Assembly: GCA_005790545.1 (NCBI GenBank)
Contig: SXUL01000037.1
Coordinates: 16,598-80,597 of the forward strand
Length of the DNA: 64,000 bases
Direction: 5' to 3'
DNA from: Planctomycetia bacterium
GTDB lineage: Bacteria > Planctomycetota > GCA-002687715
Shown here in pieces: positions 1 through 8,643 of the stretch. The position numbers and the translations under genes were made by a program. The notes under the pieces are model-generated. The model was not told where the DNA came from, made no database searches, and saw only the letters and a list, made by a program, of their open reading frames with translations. The stretch's first letter is position 1, and each line of letters opens with the position of its first letter.

Positions 1-2
1 TG

Positions 3-50
3 GCCCGTCGGCTCGGCGCTCGGCGCTGCGCGGACGCAGGATCGTCATGA
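3..50 (+). CDS. Possible 3' end of an upstream gene (partial)
   Basis: The frame that starts at base 3 is open until a TGA at 48-50. That stop overlaps the rpsA ATG as ATGA, the junction style used throughout this window. Only 15 codons are visible, rich in Arg and Ala, so the product cannot be named. In many bacteria cytidylate kinase or ispH precedes rpsA, but nothing here tests that. The open frame could be chance in GC-rich DNA. Confidence 0.25.
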   Translation, partial: ARRLGARRCADAGSS

Positions 51-1792
51 AACAGAACGAATCGCGTCGGACCATCAAACGCCTCACCTCCGGAAGTGAC
101 GCAGGTGAACTGGACCGTCTCTTGAATGAGGCCATGGAAGGCCTCGGGGACTTCAGCCAGGCGGTGATGCATGGCGAGGAAATCGACTTCAAGCCCCAGA
201 CCATCGTGAAGGGTCGTGTGGTGCGCGTGAAGCCTGATTCCGCCATGGTGGACATCAAGTACAAGGCCGATGGCGAGGTCGCGCTTGGCGAGTGGGGCGA
301 CAAGCCACCGGCCGTGGGCGATGAGGTCGAGGTCTACCTCGAATCCATCAGCAGCGTGGACGGCACGCCGGAGCTCAGCAAGCGCCGCGCCGACCGCATT
401 CGCGGCTGGGAGCGCATCATCACCACCTACAAGGAGGGCGATGTGGTCAAGGGAGTGTGCACGCGGAAGATCAAGGGTGGATTGCTCATGGACATCGGGT
501 TCCCCGTGTTCCTGCCAGCCAGCCAGATCGAGATCCGCCGTGCGGGCGACATCAACGCCTGGATGGGCAAGGAAGTCGAAGCCCGGATCATCAAGATCGA
601 TGCTCCGCGGATGAACATCGTGGCTTCGCGGAGGAAACTCCTCGAGGAAACGCGCGAGAAGAAGAAGCAGGATCTCCTCGCGAGTCTCACGGAAAATCAG
701 GTGCGTCGCGGTGTGGTCAAGAACATCGCCGAATTCGGCGCGTTCGTGGACCTCGGTGGCATCGATGGACTCCTGCACATCACGGACATGTCGTGGGGGC
801 GCATCAACCACCCCGCCGACATGCTTGCCATCGACGAGGTGCTCGATGTCATGGTGCTCAAGTTCGACAAGGACTCGGAGCGCATCGCACTCGGTTTGAA
901 GCAGAAGACGCCTTCACCTTGGGAGAACATCGAGGCTCGCTACACCCCTGGGACGCGCATGCAGGGTGAGGTCGTGACGGTCATGAACTACGGCGCCTTC
1001 GTGAAGCTCGAAGAGGGCGTCGAAGGGCTAGTCCACGTCAGCGAGATGTCCTGGACCCGCCGTGTTAATCACCCCAATGAGTTGGTGAATCCCGGCGACA
1101 TCGTGGACGTGATCGTGTTGAGCGTGAACGCCCAGAAGCAGGAAGTCTCCCTCGGCATGAAGCAGACCGAGGAGAACCCGTGGGATCAGGTGCAGGGGCG
1201 CTACCCCGTCGGCACCATCATCCGCGGTCGGGTGCGCAACCTCACCAACTACGGCGCCTTCATCGAGATCGAGGAAGGCATCGACGGCCTGCTCCACGTC
1301 TCCGACATGTCCTGGACCCGCAAGGTCGGGCACCCCAGCGAGATGCTGAAGAAGAGCCAGGAGATCGAGGCCATCGTGCTCTCTGTCGATCAGGAGAAAC
1401 GCCGGGTCGCCCTGGGCATGAAGCAACTGAAGGAAGATCCGTGGGAGTACGACATCCCGAACCGCTTCCTTGTGGGTGCGGACCTCGAAGGCCGCGTGAC
1501 GAAGGTCACGAACTTCGGTGTGTTCGTCAGCCTCGAGGACGAACTCGAAGGATTGCTCCACATCTCCGAACTCTCGGAAACCAAGGTGGACAACCCCGAG
1601 GAAGTTGTCACCGTCGGAGATCTCCTGCGCGTGAAGGTCATCAAGGTGAATCAGGACGATCGCAAGATCGGACTCACGCTGCTCGAAGTCCTCGAGTCGG
1701 CCAAGGGCAAGGCTCCGGCGTCCTACGAACTCATGGATGACGTGGACGACGGCACCAGCAAGGTCGAGGAATCCGCGCCACCAGATGCCTGA
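47..1792 (+). CDS. rpsA: 30S ribosomal protein S1
   Basis: S1 binds mRNA on the small ribosomal subunit and helps load messages with weak or structured leaders. The 581-residue product holds six S1 (OB-fold) repeats at about residues 50-113, 129-194, 216-285, 301-372, 387-459 and 474-547. The last four are the most regular, with the GAFV...GLLHIS/VHVSEMSW pattern. Six repeats is the usual Gram-negative layout. The ATG has an AGGA six bases upstream. The acidic C-terminal tail (residues 550-581) looks disordered. A lipoprotein gene, tyrS and pyrC follow on the same strand. The identification is secure. Confidence 0.97.
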   Translation: MKQNESRRTIKRLTSGSDAGELDRLLNEAMEGLGDFSQAVMHGEEIDFKPQTIVKGRVVRVKPDSAMVDIKYKADGEVALGEWGDKPPAVGDEVEVYLESISSVDGTPELSKRRADRIRGWERIITTYKEGDVVKGVCTRKIKGGLLMDIGFPVFLPASQIEIRRAGDINAWMGKEVEARIIKIDAPRMNIVASRRKLLEETREKKKQDLLASLTENQVRRGVVKNIAEFGAFVDLGGIDGLLHITDMSWGRINHPADMLAIDEVLDVMVLKFDKDSERIALGLKQKTPSPWENIEARYTPGTRMQGEVVTVMNYGAFVKLEEGVEGLVHVSEMSWTRRVNHPNELVNPGDIVDVIVLSVNAQKQEVSLGMKQTEENPWDQVQGRYPVGTIIRGRVRNLTNYGAFIEIEEGIDGLLHVSDMSWTRKVGHPSEMLKKSQEIEAIVLSVDQEKRRVALGMKQLKEDPWEYDIPNRFLVGADLEGRVTKVTNFGVFVSLEDELEGLLHISELSETKVDNPEEVVTVGDLLRVKVIKVNQDDRKIGLTLLEVLESAKGKAPASYELMDDVDDGTSKVEESAPPDA

Positions 1793-1801
1793 TGGATGGA
1801 T

Positions 1802-1825
1802 CGGGGGCGCTCTCAGGCGCCCCCG
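1802..1825 (+). terminator. GC-rich hairpin after rpsA
   Basis: A perfect 9-bp stem (CGGGGGCGC with GCGCCCCCG) closes a 6-base loop 10 bases after the rpsA stop. No T-run follows, so it may attenuate or stabilise the rpsA 3' end rather than act as a full intrinsic terminator. It lies between rpsA and the preferred lipoprotein start at 1834, which argues against the alternative start at 1792. Confidence 0.4.
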
Positions 1826-1833
1826 GACCGCGC

Positions 1834-2790
1834 ATGCGCACCACGCCAGGGTTGATCCTCCTGTTGGCCATGACTGCCTGCAAGGCTCCTGAATCCGGGG
1901 GCGTGCAGGATGTGTCGAAGCCGGAGGATCCCCGCGTGGTGGAGGCGCCCATCCCGCTCGAGAACAGAGTGGTGCTTGCGCGTACTGCGTTGGCTCAGGG
2001 CGACTACAGAAAAGTCCTTGCCTTGCTCGCCGACGGGGATTCCCTCGCTGCGGAGAGCGCGCGGGCCGAGCAGGCGCTGCTGCGGACGGAAGCGCATCGC
2101 CACCTGCTGCAATCCGAAATCGTGGACGCGTGGATCGAGTGTGCACCGCGCACAACATTGGGCGAGGCACTGGAGCTCCGGCTCGTTCTCGCCAACGTTG
2201 GTGCTGAGCCTGTACTCATCAAGGATCGACCCCAGAATGGCGCGAGTGCCAGCACGTTGCGCATCGAAGCGAGTTGTCGCGAGTGGCCGGCCGACGGGTC
2301 CTTTGTGGAGCACCGCTTGACGCGCAGCCTTGAGCTCGGCGCCGACGTGCGTCTCGACAAGGCCGGCCGGTTTGCTGCCCGTTGCGCATTCGACACCCTT
2401 GAGATTGCTGCCGAGAGTCCGACCTTGCGGACCTACGACATCAAGGCGGTGTTGCATACGGCGGGCCTTGAAGCAGGAGCGGCACGACACCTTGCAGCTA
2501 TCCAGTTTCGTCCCACGCACGTCTTGGTGTTGCCGAAGAACTGGCAGCCGCTCGCTACGGCACCGTTGAGCTCTCTGCTCGAGGCAGTGAAACGCCGGGC
2601 CACGCTGCATTTGCCCGTGATTGCAGCTTTGATGCCCGCGGCGGATATGGTCGAAGCGCGCCGGATTCTCGAGGCAGTCCGGACAGGCGAGGATGCAATC
2701 CTCGCTCACTCAGCCGGTGTTGCCTTGCTGGTATTGGCGCAGAACACGGCAAGTGTTCCCGGCGTGAGAGAAGGGGGAGAGGGACGGTGA
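1834..2790 (+). CDS. Predicted lipoprotein of unknown function
   Basis: The ATG at 1834 gives a classic lipoprotein leader: a short Arg-containing N-region, the hydrophobic stretch GLILLLAMTA and a lipobox ending at Cys17. The mature protein (about 300 residues) should be lipid-anchored in the envelope. The region after the leader (about residues 45-95) is helical and TPR-like. The middle (about 100-225) looks beta-rich, with alternating hydrophobic residues. The end (about 245-310) is helical again. I recognise no catalytic motif. The frame is open back to 1792, but that extension would put the rpsA hairpin inside the gene and bury the signal peptide. The stop overlaps the tyrS GTG, so the two are probably co-translated. 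Confidence 0.75.
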   Translation: MRTTPGLILLLAMTACKAPESGGVQDVSKPEDPRVVEAPIPLENRVVLARTALAQGDYRKVLALLADGDSLAAESARAEQALLRTEAHRHLLQSEIVDAWIECAPRTTLGEALELRLVLANVGAEPVLIKDRPQNGASASTLRIEASCREWPADGSFVEHRLTRSLELGADVRLDKAGRFAARCAFDTLEIAAESPTLRTYDIKAVLHTAGLEAGAARHLAAIQFRPTHVLVLPKNWQPLATAPLSSLLEAVKRRATLHLPVIAALMPAADMVEARRILEAVRTGEDAILAHSAGVALLVLAQNTASVPGVREGGEGR

Positions 2791-4034
2791 AGGACAATGC
2801 AGGAGACGCTCTCGACAACGCGGAGGTCGAGCGTCAGCTCCAGATTCTCCTGCGTGGCACGGAGCAGGTGATTTCGCGCGAGCAACTCGCCGAACGTCTG
2901 GGCCGGAGTCTCGCGCGCCGGGAGCCTTTGCGCGTGAAGCTCGGTGTGGATCCCACGGCCGCAGCCCTGCACCTCGGATTCACGCTGGGTTTGCGCAAGC
3001 TGCGTCAGTTTCAGGACCTCGGACACATCGCAGTCCTGATCATCGGTGATGCGACGGCCATGGTCGGAGATCCCACCGGACGCAACAAGGCCCGCCCTCG
3101 GCTCGACGCGGCAACGGTGGACGCCAACGCAACACACTATCTCGAGCAGGCCATGAAGGTTCTCTCGCCGGAGCGTCTGGAAGTGCGACGCAATGGCGAG
3201 TGGTTGAAGCGCCTCGACTTCGACGGGTTCATTGACCTTGCATCGCGGAGCACCGTGGCACGCATGTTGGAGCGTGATGACTTCTCGAAACGCTGGAATG
3301 GAGGCGTTGCAATCCAACTCCACGAGTTTCTCTATCCCTTGCTCCAGGGTGCGGACAGTGTGGCGGTTCGAGCCGATGTGGAGCTGGGCGGCAGGGACCA
3401 GTTGTTCAATCTTCTGGTTGGGCGAGACCTCCAGGAACAACACGGTCAGGTTCCGCAAATCTGCATGACCACGCCGCTGCTGCTCGGCCTTGATGGCCAG
3501 CGCAAGATGAGCAAGACCTACGACAATTGGATCGGCATCAATGAGTCGCCCGAGGAGATGATGCTGAAGGTGATGCGCATCACGGACGGCATGCTGCGCG
3601 ACTGGATGTTGCTGTTGACGGATCTTGATGAGGCGGCGATTGCCGGACTTCTCGCCGTGGGCGTGAATCCACGCGATGCCAAACTGGAACTGGGGCGTCG
3701 GATTGTGGCTTGCTACTGGGGCGAGGCCGCTGCAATGGCCGCAGCGGAAGCATGGCTGCGCCGTGTTTCGCGCAAGGAAACAGATGCGACAGTTCCGGTG
3801 CTCTTGCTGCCGGGGGAGTGGCAGGGACGTGAGGTGTCGCTGCTGGAGCTCCTCGTGCACACAGGATGGTTTCAGAGCAAGGGCGAGGCGCGGCGTCAGC
3901 TCGAACAGCGCGCTGTGAGCCTCGGGGAACGGCGCATCGAGAACCCCGCCGAGCGCGTGTGCTGCGAAGCCGGGATGCTCCTGCGCGTCGGCAAACAACG
4001 CCTCGCCATGCTGCAGTGGAAGGAGCTCGCGTGA
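2787..4034 (+). CDS. tyrS: Tyrosyl-tRNA synthetase
   Basis: Class I aminoacyl-tRNA synthetase that charges tRNA-Tyr in the cytoplasm. The HIGH-type signature appears as LHLGF (residues 61-65). The KMSKS loop appears as KMSKT (240-244), preceded by PLLLGLDGQR, which matches the TyrZ-type branch rather than the E. coli TyrS branch. The C-terminus (about 345-410) is an S4-like RNA-binding domain, with VSLLELLVHTGWF and ARRQLEQRAV. Length (415) is normal. The start is GTG, overlapping the previous TGA as GTGA, with the strong ribosome-binding site AAGGGGGAGAG just upstream. The stop overlaps the GTG of pyrC in the same way. Confidence 0.95.
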   Translation: MKDNAGDALDNAEVERQLQILLRGTEQVISREQLAERLGRSLARREPLRVKLGVDPTAAALHLGFTLGLRKLRQFQDLGHIAVLIIGDATAMVGDPTGRNKARPRLDAATVDANATHYLEQAMKVLSPERLEVRRNGEWLKRLDFDGFIDLASRSTVARMLERDDFSKRWNGGVAIQLHEFLYPLLQGADSVAVRADVELGGRDQLFNLLVGRDLQEQHGQVPQICMTTPLLLGLDGQRKMSKTYDNWIGINESPEEMMLKVMRITDGMLRDWMLLLTDLDEAAIAGLLAVGVNPRDAKLELGRRIVACYWGEAAAMAAAEAWLRRVSRKETDATVPVLLLPGEWQGREVSLLELLVHTGWFQSKGEARRQLEQRAVSLGERRIENPAERVCCEAGMLLRVGKQRLAMLQWKELA

Positions 4035-5356
4035 CTCTCGACCTGCTGCTCCGTGGTGGTGAGGTGTTCATCGACGGTGAACTGCGGCGCGGCGATCTCG
4101 GCATCAGTGCTGGGCGAGTCGTGTGGCCTGTTTCTGCGGATGCAACAGCCCGGCGCACCCTGGATGTGCATGGCTGCATGATTCTCCCGGGCATGATCGA
4201 TACCCACGTGCATTTCCGGGAACCGGGTCGTACGGACAAGGAGGATTTCGAGAGCGGTACTCGGGCCGCGGTGCTCGGCGGTGTCACCACGGTTCTGGAG
4301 ATTCAGAACAACGAACCGTTGATGACGGACGTGGCGTCATTGCGCGCGAAGCATGCCCTCGTGGGTCCCAAGTCATGGTGTCACTACGGCCTCTACGCCA
4401 ATGTCGGCTTGGAGAATCTTCCGAAGCTCGTCGAGCTTGCGGAGGAGGTCTGCGCCTTCAAGGTGTTCATGACGCAGAGCGTCGGGCCGCTCACAGTCAC
4501 CGGGCTCGGCGACCTGTGGCGCGCCATGCAGGCCGTGCGTGCGACCGGCCGCGTACTCGCTGTTCACGCCGAGGCTGACAGCATCTGCAAGATTGCTCGC
4601 GAGGGCTTGCCCGACACATTCGCCTCGCACGCCCGCTCCAGGCCGGCGCTTGCTGAGGCTGCGGCCGTTGCTGAGGCGTTGGAACTCGCCGCCGCGACCG
4701 GGGTGCCTGTGAACCTCGCGCATCTTTCGACGGCACGCGCGGTCGCATTGGTGGCAGACGCGAAGCATCGCGGTATCGCTGTGAGCGCCGCTACCTGTGC
4801 GCACTACCTCCGCTTCACCGAGGACGACGTGGCACGCGAAGGTGCTGTTCTCAAGGTGAACCCACCGATCAAGGCAGCCAGTGATAGGGCTGCACTCCTG
4901 AAGGGCCTTCGCGAAGGCGTGATTGATCACGTCCACAGCGACCACGCTCCGCACACTCCGGGAGAGAAGGCGCGGCCATGGAGCGGTGCGCCCTCCGGAA
5001 TTGCCGGTATTCAGTATCAGTTGCTGGAGCTGCTCGAAATCCACTGGCGTGGTGAACTGCCTCTCGCCGATCTCGTGCGGGCTGTTTCAGCGGCACCTGC
5101 GCGGGCTTTCGGCCTCAGGGATCGCGGCACGCTGGCAGCCGGCAGCGTCGCGGACCTTGTGGTCATCAGCAAGAACGAGCCTTCGACGGTCCGTGCAGAA
5201 GACATTGCTTCGCGTTCCGGAGCCACGCCCTGGATGGGATGCCATTTCCGTTCCTCGATCAAGGCGACTTTGGTGGGCGGAGTGGTGGCTGTGGAAAATG
5301 GTCGCGTGATCGGTCGCCCGGCCGGGAGCCGCGTGTCCGTGGACCGTATGATCTGA
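4031..5356 (+). CDS. pyrC: Dihydroorotase, class I
   Basis: Metal-dependent amidohydrolase that cyclises carbamoyl-aspartate to dihydroorotate in pyrimidine synthesis. The class I signature THVHFREPG supplies the metal-binding His59 and His61. Lys144 in CAFKVFM sits where the carboxylated lysine is expected, and Asp304 in HSDHAPH is the catalytic acid. Length (441) fits class I. The usual substrate-loop sequence MPNTNPPT is replaced here by IQNNEP, so allantoinase or hydantoinase activity cannot be fully excluded, although the REPG signature favours dihydroorotase. The start is GTG, overlapping the tyrS stop. The frame is open far upstream (to 3866), but that part lies inside tyrS. Confidence 0.88.
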   Translation: MTLDLLLRGGEVFIDGELRRGDLGISAGRVVWPVSADATARRTLDVHGCMILPGMIDTHVHFREPGRTDKEDFESGTRAAVLGGVTTVLEIQNNEPLMTDVASLRAKHALVGPKSWCHYGLYANVGLENLPKLVELAEEVCAFKVFMTQSVGPLTVTGLGDLWRAMQAVRATGRVLAVHAEADSICKIAREGLPDTFASHARSRPALAEAAAVAEALELAAATGVPVNLAHLSTARAVALVADAKHRGIAVSAATCAHYLRFTEDDVAREGAVLKVNPPIKAASDRAALLKGLREGVIDHVHSDHAPHTPGEKARPWSGAPSGIAGIQYQLLELLEIHWRGELPLADLVRAVSAAPARAFGLRDRGTLAAGSVADLVVISKNEPSTVRAEDIASRSGATPWMGCHFRSSIKATLVGGVVAVENGRVIGRPAGSRVSVDRMI

Positions 5357-5371
5357 CGGCGAGGTGTCCTC

Positions 5372-6856
5372 ATGCGCGCGTTGCTCTTGCTGCTGGTCCT
5401 CGGGAGTCTCCTCCCGGCCGACGATGTCACTCTGAAGAACGGTCAGGTCCACAAGAACCTGACCCTCGTGAAGGAAATGCCCAAGCAGTTTCAGTACGAA
5501 ACGCTGGACGGGCGCGTGCTTACCTTCATGAAGGATGCGGTTCAGGACCGCATCGTGGCTGCCACTCCACTGGATGAGTTCCGCAAGCGCAGAGGCGCGC
5601 TTCCGGCCGGAAACGTTGCCGCGATGGTGGAGCTTGCGGCGTGGGGCCAGGAGCAGGGAGTCAGCAAGGAGACCAAGAAACTCTGGGACGCCGCGCTGAA
5701 GGCTGATCCAGAGAATGCCGCAGCGCGCGCTGCGCTCGGGTTTCACAGGCTGGACGGAAAGTGGTTGAGTGAAGCGGAGTTCGCGAAGGCGCGTGATGCG
5801 AGTCTCGAAGCAGGTTGGAAGCTGCGTGGCTGGCGCAAGGTGAAGGACAAATGGTTGCGCCCTGTCGAGGCCTTTCGCGCGGAAAAGGGCCTCGTCGAAG
5901 TGCAGGGGCAATGGGTGACGGTGGCTCAGCAGAAGAAGATCGAGACCGAAAAGCTGAACTGGTGCGCGTATGGCACGTGGGTCAGTGCCGATGACAAGCA
6001 ACAACTGGATGCCGGCCTGCTGAAGGAAAAGGGCAAATGGGTTCCGGCCGCAAATCTGGATGCGGCTCATGCAGATCAGAAGAACCCTTGGACTTTGACC
6101 ACGGGCACCGTTGCACTCAACACCAACGTGCGCCATGAGCGCGCGCTGAAGATCCTGAGTGTCGCTGACGACATCTATAGCGGGCTGGTGAAGGTCGGCG
6201 GGGTGCACCCAGACAGCAACGGCAAGTGGATGCCACTGCTGCTGCTCGTCGGACGCGGCATCAAGTCGTACCAAGGCATGGGTGCAGCATTCGGTGCCAG
6301 CGATCGCGAAGCGAACCACTCCAGCGGGTACGGCGCTTTCATGAGCAGCAAGGGACTGGGCGATTTCGGCGGGCTTGCCCTGACCTATGACAACGATGAC
6401 GATGACTGGATGAGAGTCTGGGTTGGTCACGCACTCGGGCATGCCTATCTCGACCGGTTCAAGCCGGAAGACACGCACGAAGAACGACTCACGGAAGCGT
6501 TCGCGGGGTACGCCGCGGCGTTGCACGGCGGGTCATGGCAACCGACTTGGTGGTACTGGTGCCGTTGGTTGAAGGATGGCCCGATTCCGGATGCGAGCAG
6601 AATCATCGAAGCTGCGAGCTACCGGGATGACAAGTCGCTTGCATGGGCTGGCACGCTGCTGCATTGGCTTTCGAAAAAGAATGAGACTGCATTCGGCGAG
6701 TTCTGGGAGACGTTCGGCATGGGCCGCGGGAACGCGGCTGATCTGCTGAAGGCCTGCTGCAGCGTGGACGGAAAACTCGACGCGAAGGCCATGGACGAGG
6801 AGTTTCAAGCTTGGGTCACGAAGATGCGCGGAACCTTCAGGCCATGGGACAAGTAG
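5372..6856 (+). CDS. Exported protein with degenerate peptidase-like region
   Basis: A short, very hydrophobic leader (RALLLLLVLGSLLPA) indicates export, probably with cleavage before Asp17 or Asp18. A small beta-rich stretch follows (VTLKNGQVHKNLTLV), then a TPR-like helix pair (about residues 85-130), then two or three repeats centred on Trp-Gly-Lys-Trp motifs such as GKWLSEAEF and GKWVPAANL. The C-terminal half (about 240-490) resembles the planctomycete DUF1570/gluzincin-like class. The position of the HExxH zinc motif reads VGHALGHAYLDRF, so the catalytic glutamate is missing. I infer a non-catalytic envelope protein. It starts 15 bases after pyrC, behind GGCGAGG. Confidence 0.7.
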   Translation: MRALLLLLVLGSLLPADDVTLKNGQVHKNLTLVKEMPKQFQYETLDGRVLTFMKDAVQDRIVAATPLDEFRKRRGALPAGNVAAMVELAAWGQEQGVSKETKKLWDAALKADPENAAARAALGFHRLDGKWLSEAEFAKARDASLEAGWKLRGWRKVKDKWLRPVEAFRAEKGLVEVQGQWVTVAQQKKIETEKLNWCAYGTWVSADDKQQLDAGLLKEKGKWVPAANLDAAHADQKNPWTLTTGTVALNTNVRHERALKILSVADDIYSGLVKVGGVHPDSNGKWMPLLLLVGRGIKSYQGMGAAFGASDREANHSSGYGAFMSSKGLGDFGGLALTYDNDDDDWMRVWVGHALGHAYLDRFKPEDTHEERLTEAFAGYAAALHGGSWQPTWWYWCRWLKDGPIPDASRIIEAASYRDDKSLAWAGTLLHWLSKKNETAFGEFWETFGMGRGNAADLLKACCSVDGKLDAKAMDEEFQAWVTKMRGTFRPWDK

Positions 6857-6866
6857 TGCGCGGCGC

Positions 6867-6896
6867 TTGACTTCCACGGCCATGCACCTCTAGGCT
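6867..6896 (+). promoter_or_regulatory. Candidate sigma-70-type promoter before the zinc-ribbon gene
   Basis: TTGACT (6867-6872) and TAGGCT (6891-6896) are 18 bases apart and lie just after the preceding stop codon. The -35 box matches consensus at five of six positions. The -10 box keeps the first two and last bases. Transcription would start near 6903, giving a leader of about 100 bases for the gene at 7002. There is no experimental support. Confidence 0.4.
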
Positions 6897-6909
6897 CCCG
6901 CATCGGGAG
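6895..6909 (+). terminator. Short hairpin downstream of the exported protein
   Basis: CTCCCG and CGGGAG form a 6-bp stem with a three-base turn. There is no T-run. It overlaps the last two bases of the candidate -10 box of the next gene, so it may be a leader structure rather than a terminator. Confidence 0.25.
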
Positions 6910-7001
6910 TGGGCTCCGCGCGCGAACAGTGCTTCGTGCTGCAGGGCGCCTGATGGCCTTTGGTGGCATTCAAGGGTTGGCAATTCAGAACTCAGGTAGT
7001 C

Positions 7002-7319
7002 ATGTCTCAAAGAAAGTGCCACCACTGTGGTGCGGTGTACAAGGATGCAGCTGCACCCGGGTTCAACAACCTGTGCGCCTGCGGGGCTTCGTTGCATTCA
7101 TGCGCGAACTGCGTCCACTTTGTGCCGCGTGGCAAGCTCTGGTGCCTGAAGCCAGGGGTGCCGGTGATCCGTGACCCCAACGCATCCAACCGCTGCGAGG
7201 GGTTCGAATTCCTGATGGACCATCACGGCGGGAACGCTCCGGCGCGAGATCCAGGGGCCGGGCAGCGCGGTGGTGATGCCCTGCAGCGTTGGAACGACTT
7301 GTTCAAACCCGAGAACTGA
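7002..7319 (+). CDS. Small zinc-ribbon protein
   Basis: A 105-residue protein whose first half carries CxxC-type pairs: CHHCG near residue 5, CACG near 27, CANC near 35 and a later LWCL cysteine near 49. This is the pattern of one or two zinc ribbons. A further Cys lies in RCEGFEF (about 66), and the C-terminal third is Gly/Ala-rich and polar. It probably binds zinc and acts through protein or nucleic-acid contacts, but no specific role can be read. An in-frame ATG at 6960 would add 14 non-conserved-looking residues. The ATG at 7002 places the first ribbon directly at the N-terminus and is preferred. Confidence 0.65.
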   Translation: MSQRKCHHCGAVYKDAAAPGFNNLCACGASLHSCANCVHFVPRGKLWCLKPGVPVIRDPNASNRCEGFEFLMDHHGGNAPARDPGAGQRGGDALQRWNDLFKPEN

Positions 7320-7408
7320 GAGTTGCTCCGGTGTCCTTACATAACAAGGATTATCGGACCATTGGTTCCGCCCAACACATCAAAACAAGGCACAATTGAA
7401 CGCGGCTC

Positions 7409-8617
7409 TCAGCGTGTCTGACCCGCGGCCAGCCACCGTTCCAGGCGATGAAACTGGCTGTGCAGATCGTCCTCGGCAACATCGAGCGGGGCTTTGAAGA
7501 ACACCCCGAGTTGGGGCATGGCTCCCGACTCCCCGCGCTCTTTCGCGACGAGCGCCATCCTGATCATGTCGAGGATCAGTGGCGCAGCGAGCACGCTGTC
7601 CGTTCCAGCCCACGTAAACTGAAGCGACATGCGATGGCCGAGGAACCCGGCAAAGTGAACGAAGTCCCAAGCCGTCTTGTTGTCTTCGAGGCTCGGAACG
7701 TAGTCGATCCGCACCAGTGAGTCCGGGGTGTAGCCGAGGATGCGCCCGAGGATGCCGTCCTTGTTGCGCACCTTGGCAGCCTTGTGTGCGGGATCACGAA
7801 GAACCTCGCCATCGCGATCGCCCAGGAGGTTGTAGCCCATCCACGAAAGCACTTGCAGATTGCGGTAGCGGAACATCGGAGCCAATGCTGACTTCACCAA
7901 CGTCTCGCCCGTCTTGCCGTCATTGCCCATGTAGAGGACGCCACGCAGGTTCGCGATCTCGCGCACTCCTTGCGTCAGGAAGGCTTCGTTGGGTGTGAAG
8001 TTGAGAATGGCATCCGCTTCAAGAGCGGCAGCCGCGCCATAGATCTCTGACGAACGCAAGCGATCCGTGTTCTTCCGGACCGCCCCCAGCAGCGCATCCA
8101 TCGAGCGATGGTGCGCTGCTGGCCGCAGCGGCGGCTCGGTGCTGGCCACGTTGACGACAATGAGCTGGTCCAGAGACTCCCGCTCTCGGAACTGACGCAG
8201 GTCTTTCCTGAACTGGCCGAGCATCGCTCGCGGCAGGAGGTTTCGCACACTCTTCTTTTCGGCAAGACGCCGGATAGCCGGTCCACAGTTGAGCACCGCA
8301 CCCTTAACAATCCGGCTCTCGACTGCATCCAAGTCGCGGCGAATGGCAGCCAGAGAGTCCTGAGGGAAACAATGCGTGGCGGCGGCCACGGCTGCAGCCG
8401 AAGCGTGCAGCGAGCAGCCGCGGATGTCATGTCCCCCGAAGACAAAGGAAGAAAATGGCGCCCACGCAACACTGCGCCCGGATGGGCCTTCGGTCAACAG
8501 CCCCGTGGCCGGAACGAGGCCGTGCGCAAGCATGCGCGTGCCGGCGACAAGTGTGGTGGCAAGACCTCCCCGGGCGCCTATGAGCCACACACCGATGCGA
8601 GGTTGCTTGCGCGCCAT
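7409..8617 (-). CDS. Myo-inositol-1-phosphate synthase family protein
   Basis: Converts glucose 6-phosphate to inositol 1-phosphate with tightly bound NAD, the first step of inositol lipid or inositol-thiol synthesis. The N-terminus is a Rossmann entry (RIGVWLIGARGGLATTLVAG). Family-typical blocks follow: NFTPNEAF, the loop GNDGKTGETLVKSALAPM, then LSWMGYNLLGDRDG, DYVPSLEDNKTAWDFVHFAG and the C-terminal GVFFKAPLD. The product is 402 residues from the ATG at 8617; a TTG at 8635 would add six residues. It lies 26 bases after the nadE stop, so the two are probably co-transcribed. The exact product isomer and lipid end-use are not determined by sequence. Confidence 0.88.
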   Translation of the reverse strand: MARKQPRIGVWLIGARGGLATTLVAGTRMLAHGLVPATGLLTEGPSGRSVAWAPFSSFVFGGHDIRGCSLHASAAAVAAATHCFPQDSLAAIRRDLDAVESRIVKGAVLNCGPAIRRLAEKKSVRNLLPRAMLGQFRKDLRQFRERESLDQLIVVNVASTEPPLRPAAHHRSMDALLGAVRKNTDRLRSSEIYGAAAALEADAILNFTPNEAFLTQGVREIANLRGVLYMGNDGKTGETLVKSALAPMFRYRNLQVLSWMGYNLLGDRDGEVLRDPAHKAAKVRNKDGILGRILGYTPDSLVRIDYVPSLEDNKTAWDFVHFAGFLGHRMSLQFTWAGTDSVLAAPLILDMIRMALVAKERGESGAMPQLGVFFKAPLDVAEDDLHSQFHRLERWLAAGQTR

Positions 8618-8643
8618 GGTTCTGTTTTTTAGCAAAGCTCTTG

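Noticed and set aside
1028..2170. A 380-codon minus-strand frame opposite rpsA.
   Set aside because: His/Asp/Leu-rich antisense image of S1 repeats.
7320..7408. An imperfect two-part hairpin between the convergent zinc-ribbon and inositol-phosphate synthase genes.
   Set aside because: Stems of four and five pairs with asymmetric internal loops and no T-run; too weak to call a terminator.
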